A DNA stretch of 64,000 nucleotides from Rhodothermales bacterium (lineage in GTDB: Bacteria > Bacteroidota > Rhodothermia > Rhodothermales > UBA10348): positions 517,806-581,805 of the forward strand of contig JAEPNP010000001.1 in assembly GCA_017643395.1 (NCBI GenBank), in the 5' to 3' direction. Positions 46,696-55,742 of the stretch are shown piece by piece. The notes under the pieces were generated by a model. It worked only from the letters and a program-made list of their open reading frames with translations. It was not told the DNA's origin and made no database searches. Positions within the stretch are counted from its first letter, which is position 1; the number at the start of each line of letters is the position of its first letter. The position numbers and the translations under genes were made by a program.

Positions 46696-47268
46696 TCAGC
46701 TTTCCTCCTCTCCTTTTAGCGCCAGATACAAGAAGCTCTTTGCCTTGAACCAGTCCCGGTCCACCGTGCGGGAAGACAGGTCCAGGGCGACCGCAATTTC
46801 CTCTACCGACATCCCGCCATAGAAGCGCATTTCCACGATCTGCGCCATTCTCGGGTTCAACTGCGAAAGTCGGGTCAGGGCGTCCTCCAGGTCCAGCAGG
46901 TCCAGGGACCTGGCGTCCTCGTAGAGCACGCCACTCACCAATTCGGTGCGATGGGCGTCGCCACCTCGTTTCTGCGCCCGATTTGCCCGGGCGTGATCCA
47001 CCAGAATCTGACGCATTGCCCGGGCCGTGACCGCAAAGAAGTGCACGCGATCATTCCAATCAGCCTCGTTGTGATTGAACAGCTTCAGATAAGCCTCATG
47101 CACGAGACCAGTCGTATTGATGGTCTCGCCGGGGCTCCGGAAGCGTAGCTGTCTGTGCGCCATGGCATGCAGCTCGTCGTAGACGAGTGCAAATAACTGT
47201 CCGGAGGCGCCTTCGTCGCCGTCGCGGTGCTGCACCAGCAGCTGTGTTACTTCGTGCTGGATAGACAA
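46696..47268 (-). CDS. ECF-type sigma factor
   Basis: The protein has 190 residues from a TTG at 47268; no ATG or GTG is available in frame at the point where the family begins (SIQHEVTQLLVQHRDGDEGASGQLF). Region 2 (ALVYDELHAMAHRQL...TTGLVHEAYLKLF...AVTARAMRQILVDHARANRAQKRGG) and region 4 (LNPRMAQIVEMRFYGGMSVEEIAVALDLSSRTVDRDW) match the sigma-70 subfamily that travels with TPR kinases. No anti-sigma gene is present; the kinase downstream probably modulates it. The first gene of a two-gene unit. Confidence 0.86.
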   Translation of the reverse strand: MSIQHEVTQLLVQHRDGDEGASGQLFALVYDELHAMAHRQLRFRSPGETINTTGLVHEAYLKLFNHNEADWNDRVHFFAVTARAMRQILVDHARANRAQKRGGDAHRTELVSGVLYEDARSLDLLDLEDALTRLSQLNPRMAQIVEMRFYGGMSVEEIAVALDLSSRTVDRDWFKAKSFLYLALKGEEES

Positions 47269-47588
47269 GGGGTGGGGAGAAAAACGGACTTGTCTCGTTA
47301 TTGTATACGTAGAGAAAGACCTCCTTTCAATGGCAGTTAGACACCTTTCTGCAGGCGGCTTCCGTTGAGGCCAAGGTAGCACCGAAACCGGTCTGGTCCG
47401 GCGCTGGTTCGGACGCAATAACGGAAGTACCAATTGCGGTGGACAACTACACGGATCGTAAACCCCTGCATTTGTTCCGGTTAGGGAACCAGAAGTACCC
47501 ACCTGTCGTGTGGAAAAGACGACCTTGCAAAACGGCTTTAGGCACCGTTTCATTAGTCGATTAGGCCTGTTCACCATCATCGCCCCCC
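47269..47588. other. Divergent intergenic region between sigma factor and smc
   Basis: This 320-bp spacer has lower GC than its surroundings and no supported gene. It contains the minus-strand promoter candidate at 47302-47330 and an imperfect palindrome at 47475-47494 (TTCCGGTT, AGGG, AACCAGAA; 7 of 8 pairs). The smc promoter must lie in its right half, but no box stands out. Confidence 0.5.
47302..47330 (-). promoter_or_regulatory. Candidate promoter of the sigma-factor/kinase unit
   Basis: On the minus strand TTGAAA (47325-47330) and TATACA (47302-47307) are separated by exactly 17 bp, placing a start site about 25 bp before the TTG start codon. The spacer contains AAAGGAGGT, which looks like a ribosome binding site but has no usable start codon 5-12 bp after it. 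It is better explained as part of the promoter. Confidence 0.45.
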
Positions 47589-50500
47589 ATGTATCTGAGT
47601 AAGCTGGAGCTTCACGGCTTCAAGAGCTTCGCAGACCGCACGGTAGTCAATTTTGCCCCCGGAATAACGGTGGTGGTTGGACCGAACGGATGCGGCAAGT
47701 CCAATGTGGTTGATGCCGTTCGCTGGGCAATCGGCGAACAGCGGGCCCGGATTCTGCGCTCGGAGAAGATGGAGAACGTCATCTTCAACGGGGCCGGGAA
47801 TCGGAAGGCGCTCGGCGTGGCCGAGGTAATGCTGACCATCGAGAACAACCGCGGTGTCCTGCCCACGGAGTACAACGAGGTCACGATTGGACGCCGGCTC
47901 TACCGCTCGGGGGAGTCCGAGTACCTGCTGAACGGAACGCAGTGCCGGCTGAAGGACATCACGGATCTGTTTATGGATACCGGCATGGGTGCCGGGGCCT
48001 ATTCCGTGATTGAGCTCAAGATGATTGAAGAGCTTCTTTCGGACAACGCCGTGGATCGTCGGCGCCTGTTCGAGGAAGCTGCCGGCATCACCAAGTACAA
48101 GATTCGCAGAGCCCAGACGCTGCGCAAGCTGGGCGCGACTCAGGTCGACCTTACGCGCGTGCGCGACCTGACCGAGGAGCTTCAGAAGCGCGTGCGCTCT
48201 CTGGAGCGCCAGGCCAAGAAGGCGTCCAGGTTCAAGACGCACAAGGAGCGCCTGTCCGCCCTGGAACTCGCACTTGCACAGACCCAATACGATCATCTCA
48301 CGGGAGAGACTGCGCGAATTGGCGATTCTACGGCGCGACTGGGCGACGTGCTGGAGGCAGACGGTGCCCGCCTGGCCGAGCGGGAAGCCGAGCACGAAAA
48401 CCTGCGCACTCGGCACATTGAGCGTGAGCAGGCGCTTGTTGCTACGCAAACCCGTCTTAGCGCCCACGTCGAGAAGCTTCGGGCAGCCCAGTCTGACGAG
48501 CGGCTGATTCGGGAACGTCTCGCGGTTATCGAACGAGACATACAGCGCCTGACGGAGGATCAGAAGAACGCGGAGCATCGCGCAACGCACCTGACGGAGT
48601 CTCTGGAAGTGCTGCAGGTGACGATCGCGGGCGCACAGCCGGCCACCGAGGAGGCGGAGAAGGCGCTGGACGTTGCACGTGCCGAACGGGACCAGGCGGT
48701 CGCGGCAGTCGAATCGCAACGAAAGCGCGTTCAGGCTGCCCGCACGGAAGAACGACAGGCCTCAGATGCCTTGTCCGATCTGCGCCGAAACCTTGACCGG
48801 TCCTCCTCCCGCGTAGAGATGATGCAGGAGGAACTGGCCGGGCTGGATGAGCGGGAGTCCGCCCTCAAGGATCAGGTTGACACGGCCGCGCGAAACGCAG
48901 AGGCAGCCGAAGCAGCGAAGGCTGAGGCAGAGGCTGCCGTGGAGGCGGCCCGCGCCGCAGTGGACGATTCCGTCGCTACCAAGGAGTTGCGCCAGGCGAA
49001 ACTGTCCGAGGCACGGCAGACTCTGGCGGATGCCCAGCGTCGCATGGACGCAGCGCGCGCAGAGACGGGGCTGCTCGAAAGCCTGCTGGCCAGTTTTGAC
49101 GACTTCTCCGAGTCGGTACAGTTTCTGGCCGGGAACGATGATTGGTCCGAGCATGCGCTGGCCACCGTGGCTGACCTGATTGGGTGTGACCCATCGCACG
49201 GCCCGGCGGTTGAGGCAGCCCTGGGTGATTTTGCGTCCTGTCTGGTGGTGCACACGCAGGAAGAAGCCCACAGGGCCATCGCCAAACTGCGCGACTCGGA
49301 AAAAGGGCGCGCCACGTTCATTGTGTTGGACCGGCTTCCGGAGGTTTCCGTCTCGGCGCCGCCCTCCTCGGAGGCTCGACCGCTTACCGATCTGGTGCGC
49401 GTCGAATCGGCGTACGGCCGGCTCGCTCGGGTGCTGCTGGGCGACTGCTACCTCGTCGAGGACCTGGACGCCGCGCTGAGGCTGTCCGGCCCCGGCGCGC
49501 GCTGTTTCTCGCCGTCCGGCGAATGGGTGCGCGACGGTGGGGTGGTGTGCGGCGGCAGCGCAACCAGCGGCGAGACCGGCTCCGCCCGTTTTGGTCGCCG
49601 CGAGCAACTCGAGCGTGCTCGGACCGACCTGTCGGCGGCCGAGCAGGATGTGGCACGCCTGCAGCAAGAGGCGACGAGCGCGCAGCAGGCCCTTGCGGCT
49701 GTCGACCTCCCGGCAGCGGAGCGCGCTTTGAGGGACGCGCTGAGTCGCGCTTCCCAGACCCGCTCGGCCGGTGACCGGGCCGCCATGGAGCGTGACAACG
49801 TGACGCGGCGAATCGATGAATTGCTGCGGCGTCGAAATGAACTCTCTGAAGCCGTTGACGCCTACAGACAGGACATCGCATCCCGATCCGAGGCCGTCTC
49901 CGGTGCACTCGAACGGGTTGGACACATCGAGACCGTTCGGACCAGGGAAGAGGAGGCATTCCAGTCGCTCGAGGCCGCTGGCCGGACTGCTATCGGCAGC
50001 TACAGCGAAGCCAAGGTGACGGCTGTTCAGGCGCGCAACCATCTGGAAAACCTGGACCGGGACCTGTCGCGCGTCGAGGAGGAGATTGTGCGCCTGGAGC
50101 AGGGCCGCGAAAACCGTACGGCACAGATTGCAAATCTCGAACAGCAGAAGACGGAAGCTGTCGACCGCATCGAATACCTCGAGGAGGCGATCGACCTGCT
50201 GGAGCAGGACAAGGTCTCGATTGAACGGGAGGTACTGACTGCCAAGGATGCTCTGAGCGAAATCAAGGTGGCGATCTCCGAACTGGACGTCGCCCTGCGG
50301 GACCTCCGCCGAACACGCGAGCAGCACATTCAAGAGCAGAACGCGCTCAACGTGAAGGCCGCTGATCTGGAGGCTCGCACTGAAAACCTTCTGGCTGCCA
50401 CCCGAGAGGACTTCGAGATCGATCTGACCGAGACGCGAATCGAGCCGCCCGAAGACTTTGAAGCGTCCGCAGCGAGAGAAGAGGTGCGGGAGCTGCGACA

Positions 50501-51137
50501 GCGAATCCGCAACCTGGGACCGGTCAACGAGCTCGCCCTGGAGACCTTCGAAGAGGAGAAGGAGCGCCTCACGTTTATGGAGACGCAGCTTGCCGACCTG
50601 GAGAAGGCGGAAGGCACGCTCATGGAGACCATCTCCGAAATCAATACAACGGCTTCTGAGCGCTTCGAAAAGACCTTCGCGGCGATCCAGGCCAACTTCT
50701 CGCAGCTGTTCGAGCACCTTTTTGGCGAGAATGCCAGCGCCCGCGTCGTGCTGCAGAATCCGGACGACCCACTGGAATCCGACATCGAGATCTTCGCGAA
50801 GCCGCGTGGCAAGAAGCCCTCGGTGCTGGCGCAGCTGTCCGGAGGCGAGAAAACCCTCACGGCCATTGCTCTACTCTTCTCCATCTACCTCGTCAAACCC
50901 AGCCCCTTCTGCATTCTGGACGAGGTGGACGCGCCGCTCGACGATGCCAACGTGGACCGTTTCATGGACCTCATCCGGTCCTTCGCAGACTCCACGCAGT
51001 TCGTTCTCGTGACGCACAACAAGCGCACGATGGAAGCGGCTGACCGCATGTACGGCATAACCATGCAGACGCAGGGAGTCAGCCGTCTCGTGGGTGTCGA
51101 GTTCGACAAAGACCCGGAAATGGTGTTGGTGGCGTAG
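47589..51137 (+). CDS. smc: Chromosome segregation protein SMC
   Basis: The protein has 1182 residues, full length. The N-terminal ATPase head begins MYLSKLELHGFKSFADRT, with Walker A GPNGCGKSN. A first coiled coil (~165-500) leads to the hinge (~510-660, containing VADLIGCDPSHGPAVEAALGD and DGGVVCGGS), then the returning coiled coil (~670-1000). The C-terminal head has the ABC signature LSGGEK and Walker B FCILDEVDAPLDDAN. SMC condenses and segregates the chromosome with ScpA/ScpB, which are not in this window. It reads away from the sigma-factor gene. Confidence 0.97.
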   Translation: MYLSKLELHGFKSFADRTVVNFAPGITVVVGPNGCGKSNVVDAVRWAIGEQRARILRSEKMENVIFNGAGNRKALGVAEVMLTIENNRGVLPTEYNEVTIGRRLYRSGESEYLLNGTQCRLKDITDLFMDTGMGAGAYSVIELKMIEELLSDNAVDRRRLFEEAAGITKYKIRRAQTLRKLGATQVDLTRVRDLTEELQKRVRSLERQAKKASRFKTHKERLSALELALAQTQYDHLTGETARIGDSTARLGDVLEADGARLAEREAEHENLRTRHIEREQALVATQTRLSAHVEKLRAAQSDERLIRERLAVIERDIQRLTEDQKNAEHRATHLTESLEVLQVTIAGAQPATEEAEKALDVARAERDQAVAAVESQRKRVQAARTEERQASDALSDLRRNLDRSSSRVEMMQEELAGLDERESALKDQVDTAARNAEAAEAAKAEAEAAVEAARAAVDDSVATKELRQAKLSEARQTLADAQRRMDAARAETGLLESLLASFDDFSESVQFLAGNDDWSEHALATVADLIGCDPSHGPAVEAALGDFASCLVVHTQEEAHRAIAKLRDSEKGRATFIVLDRLPEVSVSAPPSSEARPLTDLVRVESAYGRLARVLLGDCYLVEDLDAALRLSGPGARCFSPSGEWVRDGGVVCGGSATSGETGSARFGRREQLERARTDLSAAEQDVARLQQEATSAQQALAAVDLPAAERALRDALSRASQTRSAGDRAAMERDNVTRRIDELLRRRNELSEAVDAYRQDIASRSEAVSGALERVGHIETVRTREEEAFQSLEAAGRTAIGSYSEAKVTAVQARNHLENLDRDLSRVEEEIVRLEQGRENRTAQIANLEQQKTEAVDRIEYLEEAIDLLEQDKVSIEREVLTAKDALSEIKVAISELDVALRDLRRTREQHIQEQNALNVKAADLEARTENLLAATREDFEIDLTETRIEPPEDFEASAAREEVRELRQRIRNLGPVNELALETFEEEKERLTFMETQLADLEKAEGTLMETISEINTTASERFEKTFAAIQANFSQLFEHLFGENASARVVLQNPDDPLESDIEIFAKPRGKKPSVLAQLSGGEKTLTAIALLFSIYLVKPSPFCILDEVDAPLDDANVDRFMDLIRSFADSTQFVLVTHNKRTMEAADRMYGITMQTQGVSRLVGVEFDKDPEMVLVA

Positions 51138-51162
51138 GCCTCAGAGGTCCGCAGCCGTCACG

Positions 51163-51573
51163 CTAGCTCGGCGGCATCAACGCGGGTACCCTTCTTCGTC
51201 GACTCAGCCGGTATACGCCGAAGTCCCTCACGTCGGTTGTACATACGATGCGGTTTGCATCCTCGTCTGCCAGCGCAAGCAGGGTCGCATCAGCCACACT
51301 GGCGATGTCCTGGTACTTCCGTAGATAGTCCCGCGCTGCATTCGGCATGGGTAAAAGCCTCACCTGCAGTGTGGCCAGGAGGTCCAGCAGTTTCTCCGCG
51401 GCACCCCCGCCGCGCTTTGCAAGAAAACAGGCTTCCGAGAGCACGGACTCGCACGTCGCGATGCCCCCGTCCAGATGATCCAGGGTCTCCGTGGCCCATT
51501 GGTGGTGCCGGTCGCGCCGGTTCATGACGGCAACCAGCGGCCCCGCATCAATCAAATAGGTGCGGCCAGTCAC
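51163..51573 (-). CDS. PIN-domain ribonuclease toxin (VapC-like)
   Basis: The protein has 136 residues. The four acidic positions of a PIN nuclease are present: D9 (LIDAGPLVAV), E47 (VLSEACFL), D95 (SVADATLLALA) and D114 (CTTDVRDF). VapC-type toxins cleave tRNA or rRNA. The start overlaps the antitoxin stop by 4 nt (ATGA), the standard coupled order antitoxin-toxin. The basic C-terminal tail (YRLSRRRRVPALMPPS) could aid RNA binding. Confidence 0.88.
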   Translation of the reverse strand: MTGRTYLIDAGPLVAVMNRRDRHHQWATETLDHLDGGIATCESVLSEACFLAKRGGGAAEKLLDLLATLQVRLLPMPNAARDYLRKYQDIASVADATLLALADEDANRIVCTTDVRDFGVYRLSRRRRVPALMPPS

Positions 51574-51821
51574 TTTCCGTATCCCTCCAGATAGCGCGGA
51601 TCCGTGGAGAGGTCGGTCGGCCCCTCGAAGCTACCGACCAGGTCCTCTCTGCCCTGCAGGCGGCCGGACAGCTTCACCGGCAGGCGTTCCGTCTCCAGCA
51701 TGCGAGCTACAGCTTCCATGATGGCGCCTTTCATACTCGACCCAAGCGCCGCGGCCAATCTCTCAATCTGTTGTCGTTCGTGTGGGGCAAGCCTCATCCC
51801 GAAAGTCTCTCCACCGGACAT
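51570..51821 (-). CDS. Ribbon-helix-helix-type antitoxin
   Basis: The protein has 83 residues. The N-terminal part (GETFGMRLAPHERQQIERLAAALGSSMKGAIMEAVARMLE) fits a ribbon-helix-helix DNA-binding fold: one strand and two helices. The C-terminal part (LVGSFEGPTDLSTDPRYLEGYGK) is extended and acidic, typical of the toxin-binding tail; DPRYLEGYGK resembles VapB ends. Directly upstream is a 32-bp inverted repeat, the likely autoregulatory operator. The exact antitoxin family is not certain. Confidence 0.8.
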   Translation of the reverse strand: MSGGETFGMRLAPHERQQIERLAAALGSSMKGAIMEAVARMLETERLPVKLSGRLQGREDLVGSFEGPTDLSTDPRYLEGYGK

Positions 51822-51853
51822 TGTAGCAACATGTTTGTGTACATGTCATTACA
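51822..51853. promoter_or_regulatory. Inverted-repeat operator of the toxin-antitoxin unit
   Basis: The sequence is symmetric: TGTA, 3 nt, ACATGT, 6 nt, ACATGT, 3 nt, TACA. Every specified base pairs with its partner, and the two ACATGT cores are themselves palindromes at a 12-bp period. It touches the antitoxin start codon. Ribbon-helix-helix antitoxins bind such paired sites, so autorepression is the natural reading. Confidence 0.65.
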
Positions 51854-51917
51854 GAAGCATGGCCGGTGCGGTTTCCCCCATGACCCCATGCGGCAGCAAT
51901 CCTAACCCAGGATGCTC

Positions 51918-54680
51918 TCAGAAGTCGTAGACCACACGCGCCACGACCCGGCGCCCGATCTGCGGAAAGCCCGGAAGCGAGCGGAACGTGTTGTCCAGCA
52001 GGTTCGTGCCCGACAGCTCCACCGTCACGCCGTTGTCGAGGCCGTAGCCCACCGACGCGTCCAGCAGTGACCGAGCCTCTATGCGGCCGGGATAGGTGGA
52101 GTTGTTGGAACGATAGGCCTGGTCCCACGCAAATGACGCACTTGCCCGTAGTCCCTCAGCTGGCGCATAGCCGACGCCGGTCCGCACCTTGTTCTGGGGG
52201 AAATTGAGGTCGCCCGCCATGCCCGTCGGCCGATTGAACCACGTGTAGTTGGCGAAGGCACTCAGAGCCTCCGAGAAGTAGTAGCGTGTGTGCACCTCAA
52301 AGCCCCAGTCGTCGCTGACCGCATCGGGATTCCGCGTCGGATAGCCGAACGCGAGCATGGGGAAGCCGGTGTCCGGCACCTGATCCGACTCGACCAGCCC
52401 ATGGAACGGCAGGCCCATGGCGTCCAGCGTCGCCATGAAGCTCTCGCCGGCCTGCGTGTACGCACCGTTGAGCAAGGCACCCACGGCCGCGGCCTGGGCG
52501 GCGGCATCGGCAGCCGGAACGCCGGCACCAAGCAGGAGCGCCTCAATTTGAGGTTGGAAGGTCTCCTGAACGCCATTGCCAAGATCGGCCGGCAAGCCCA
52601 GCATGGTGATAATCGGACTCACCTGGGAGAACCCACCGGCGGCATCCTTGCGGAAGTAGTACACGTCGAAGCCTGCGGCGAACCGATCAAAGAAGAGGCC
52701 CTTGTACCCGAACTCGTAGGCGGTCAGCTGCGAGATGAGTTTGGTCTCGGCAGAGACCGGAAGCAGCTCGCTGACATTGAAGTCGGTGCTGATGAGGCTG
52801 CGGGAAAAGCCCTGAGGAGCACCTGACTGCAGCAGATTTACCAGCGCAGGCACAAACGGCGCCAGCGACGGATCGGCTGAGGCCTGAGCCTGCAGCTGGG
52901 GAATGACCGCATCGTTTACGGCCGCATAGGCCGCTGCGAGTGGAAAACCCTGGTCGAACGGAGTGTCATCCACCCCCGGGATCAGCCACGTAATCATGGG
53001 GTCCGTGAACGTCTGCGGCCGAATGCCGCCCATATTCCAGACGTTCAGGATGGACTCGGTCTGCACCGGCAAATCAAAGTAGATGTCCGATGCGGGGATG
53101 GGATTTGCCGCCCGGTTGTAGCTCAGGCGCACCGAATGCAATCCATTGGGCTTGAAGACCAGCGCCGCGCGCGGAGAGAAGGTCTTCTCGTCCGTGAAGT
53201 TGTACGAGTCCACGCGCCCGGCCAGAAACGCGTCGAGCTTCGATCCGAAACGCAGCTTGCTCTGCACGTATCCGCCGAAGATGCGGTAGTCGTCGTCATC
53301 CTCGTTCCGACCATACACGTGGTTTTCCGTGTTTGCTCCGGCCGTACGGTAGTCGAGTCCGGTTGACCATTCCGCATTGAGTAGCGATGGGGTTTCAAAG
53401 CTGTACTGCGCCTGCGCTTCAAAGTGTGTGCGCTCCAGAGGCACAATCAGCCCTGTGCGGTTCAGGTAGACAGGGTTCTCGTCGCTCCCTCCGTCGTTGA
53501 TCACGTAGTAGGTCTGGGCAAACAGACCCTTGTGGGTTAGCCTCGCCTGTCCCCAGTACTCGTTGGAGTGATTGAAGCCCTCCCCGAGATCATTGTAGAA
53601 GATCGAACTGGCCGCATTCCATCCACCGGCACCAACGAGTTCCGTGTCGGGATTCGGCCGGAAATGCACCGTGCCTGTCGCCATGGCAGCCCAATAGTCC
53701 TCTTCCTGCTCCTTCGTCGTGGTAAACAGCAGCGGGCCCTCCTGCTGCGGATCCACGAAGCCTTCCGGCGTCACGAACCCGCGGCGGATCGCCTCCTTGA
53801 AATTGGACAGAACGCGGGCATCGTCCTCGTTGTCCGGCTGCAGCACGAAGTCGTGTCCACTGCTGTAACGGGCGTTGAATTTGTAGCCGATGCGCTCATC
53901 GCCCGTCACGCCGGCGTGCCGAATCGCACCCTTCAGCGTACTCTTTTCGCCGCCTACAACCTCGACGGTCGTGCCGGGATGTCGGAAGGGATCCTTGGAA
54001 ATGAAATGCACTACCCCCGTCGTCACGTCCGGGCCGTACAGGGCCGAACCAGGTCCGAGCACCACCTCGATGCGCTCCAGATCGATGTTGTTGATGGGCG
54101 AGTTCTGGGAGTCGAAGAACTCCAGGCCTGGAGAGATCAGGGACCGGTAGTCCAGCATCGGAAAGACATCGGTCGAGAAGATGCCGCTGCTGCCACGCAG
54201 GGCCAGGTTGATGCGCTGCCCGGTCTGCTGCTGCAGTTCAACACCCGGCGTGTTGATCAGGGCTCGCAACGGCGTAATGGTGCCGCCGGAAGCGGAGAGC
54301 TCATCGTCCGTGAGTACGGCCACCGCGGCAGGAGCTTCCTGCAGTTTCTCGGGCCTGCGCGATGCGGACACGACCACCTCCGGCCCGAATGAAATCTGCT
54401 CGGCCAGCTGGATCCGAAGCGTGGTGGTGGCGGCGGCAATGGAGATCTCGGCCGTTCTGTACCCGATGTACGACACCTCCAGCGTCACCGGGAACGCGCC
54501 CATGTAGTCCAGCTGAAAAGCTCCGTCGGTGTCGGTCACGGCGCCGATGGTGGTGCCCTGAACGAGCACGCTGGCACCGATCAGTGCGACTCCGTCCTCG
54601 TCGGTCACCGTTCCGGAGATGGTCTGGGCCGAGACGGGCATGGCCAAGAGCAGGCCCAGGAGCAGTGAGAGGGGTTTCAT
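51918..54680 (-). CDS. TonB-dependent outer-membrane receptor
   Basis: The protein has 920 residues. A signal peptide (MKPLSLLLGLLLAMPVSA) is followed by a carboxypeptidase-D regulatory-like domain (ISGTVTDEDGVALIGASVLVQGTTIGAVTDTDG, ~20-95), a plug domain (EVVVSASRRPEKLQEAPAAV...NIDLERIEVVLGPGSALYGPDVTTGVVHFISKDP) and a large beta barrel ending in RVVARVVYDF with terminal Phe. Two Ala-rich insertions lie in the barrel (nt ~52820-52950 and ~52430-52570). It follows the diheme cytochrome gene by 12 bp, so its substrate may be linked to that unit. Not SusC-like: no susD is present. Confidence 0.92.
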   Translation of the reverse strand: MKPLSLLLGLLLAMPVSAQTISGTVTDEDGVALIGASVLVQGTTIGAVTDTDGAFQLDYMGAFPVTLEVSYIGYRTAEISIAAATTTLRIQLAEQISFGPEVVVSASRRPEKLQEAPAAVAVLTDDELSASGGTITPLRALINTPGVELQQQTGQRINLALRGSSGIFSTDVFPMLDYRSLISPGLEFFDSQNSPINNIDLERIEVVLGPGSALYGPDVTTGVVHFISKDPFRHPGTTVEVVGGEKSTLKGAIRHAGVTGDERIGYKFNARYSSGHDFVLQPDNEDDARVLSNFKEAIRRGFVTPEGFVDPQQEGPLLFTTTKEQEEDYWAAMATGTVHFRPNPDTELVGAGGWNAASSIFYNDLGEGFNHSNEYWGQARLTHKGLFAQTYYVINDGGSDENPVYLNRTGLIVPLERTHFEAQAQYSFETPSLLNAEWSTGLDYRTAGANTENHVYGRNEDDDDYRIFGGYVQSKLRFGSKLDAFLAGRVDSYNFTDEKTFSPRAALVFKPNGLHSVRLSYNRAANPIPASDIYFDLPVQTESILNVWNMGGIRPQTFTDPMITWLIPGVDDTPFDQGFPLAAAYAAVNDAVIPQLQAQASADPSLAPFVPALVNLLQSGAPQGFSRSLISTDFNVSELLPVSAETKLISQLTAYEFGYKGLFFDRFAAGFDVYYFRKDAAGGFSQVSPIITMLGLPADLGNGVQETFQPQIEALLLGAGVPAADAAAQAAAVGALLNGAYTQAGESFMATLDAMGLPFHGLVESDQVPDTGFPMLAFGYPTRNPDAVSDDWGFEVHTRYYFSEALSAFANYTWFNRPTGMAGDLNFPQNKVRTGVGYAPAEGLRASASFAWDQAYRSNNSTYPGRIEARSLLDASVGYGLDNGVTVELSGTNLLDNTFRSLPGFPQIGRRVVARVVYDF

Positions 54681-54692
54681 GTCAGGAGGGGT

Positions 54693-55742
54693 CTAGGGAG
54701 TGAGGGGAGATGCGGCCTCCATGGACTGGATCCACTGGCGAATGAGCACCACGCCGTCGTGATGCACCAGGCTGCGACCCAGCTCCGGCATGCGCTCGGC
54801 AGGGTCCGTGGACTGCATGCGATACAGGAGAATGGACTGATCCGGATCGCCCGGCACGATCGAGTACGGCCGACCGCCGGTGCCGCTTCCGGCCGAAACC
54901 GGGGCCTTGAACAGACCCAATGAGATGTCCATGGGCGCGTCTGCCACCAGATGCAGGCCGGACGTGTTGGCGGATCCCGCGGGATTGTGGCAGTGCCCGC
55001 AGTTGACGTCGAGATAGGCCATCGCCCGGTCGTGCAGGGGCTCGGCCGGGTCGTTCCAGTCGGCCACGCGGGGATGGGCAGCCGCCGGGTCGAAACCGGA
55101 CAGATAGCCCTTTTCTGCCCACTTGGCCAGCTGGTTCTCGGCGCCGTCCCTGTAGACGAACGTCTTGTTCAGATTCCGCGCGCTCGGGCCGATGGGCACC
55201 TGCTGCTTGCCGGCCAGGTGGCAGCTCTTGCACTGATTGCGGTTCGGGATGATGTAGTCCACGGACTGAACCGCGCCCGATGCATCCGTCCACTGCACGG
55301 GCTTGACGGCGCCCACCACATCGCGGAAGGCCTCTGTCTGCTCGTCGTTCCAGATGTAGCCAACCGCCTCCCAGTCGTCTCCCCGGTTGATCAGGAGGCG
55401 AGTCTCCAGGATCCGGCGCTCCGATCCGGGTGCCGCCGCGTTGTAATAGAAGTTCTTGATCAGGACTGCGTCTTCGGGGAAGGCAAAGACCCCATCGTCC
55501 GAATACGTGGCCGATGTGCCCTCCGGCATCCAGACGAAGCGCGCCTTCTCGGCGTAGTCCGAAAAGAGCGGGGAGTTGAGGTCGTAGGGCAGGACCCCGT
55601 CTGCCGGCTGCAGGGCCGCCAGGTCGCCCTCAAAGAAGCCGTACTCCGTCAATTGATCGAATGCCCGCTCGGGCACCGATATGCCGGAGGTGCAGCCCGT
55701 CAGCAGGAGGAGGCTGGCGCAGACTACTCCGAGGCGAGCCAC
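54693..55742 (-). CDS. Diheme c-type cytochrome lipoprotein (SO_2930/HNE_0200 type)
   Basis: The protein has 349 residues, from a GTG at 55742 overlapping the end of the beta-helix gene by 19 nt. This start gives a lipoprotein signal (ARLGVVCASLLLLTGC, Cys17). Two heme-binding motifs are seen: C171-KSCH and C248-GHCH. Around them lie LPYDLNSPLFSDYAEKARFVWMP, IPNRNQCKSCH and YLDVNCGHCHNPAG, all typical of this uncharacterised family. It co-occurs with beta-helix proteins of the SO_2929 type in other genomes, exactly the arrangement here. Probably periplasmic-side electron transfer or oxidation of an unknown substrate. Confidence 0.86.
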   Translation of the reverse strand: MARLGVVCASLLLLTGCTSGISVPERAFDQLTEYGFFEGDLAALQPADGVLPYDLNSPLFSDYAEKARFVWMPEGTSATYSDDGVFAFPEDAVLIKNFYYNAAAPGSERRILETRLLINRGDDWEAVGYIWNDEQTEAFRDVVGAVKPVQWTDASGAVQSVDYIIPNRNQCKSCHLAGKQQVPIGPSARNLNKTFVYRDGAENQLAKWAEKGYLSGFDPAAAHPRVADWNDPAEPLHDRAMAYLDVNCGHCHNPAGSANTSGLHLVADAPMDISLGLFKAPVSAGSGTGGRPYSIVPGDPDQSILLYRMQSTDPAERMPELGRSLVHHDGVVLIRQWIQSMEAASPLTP

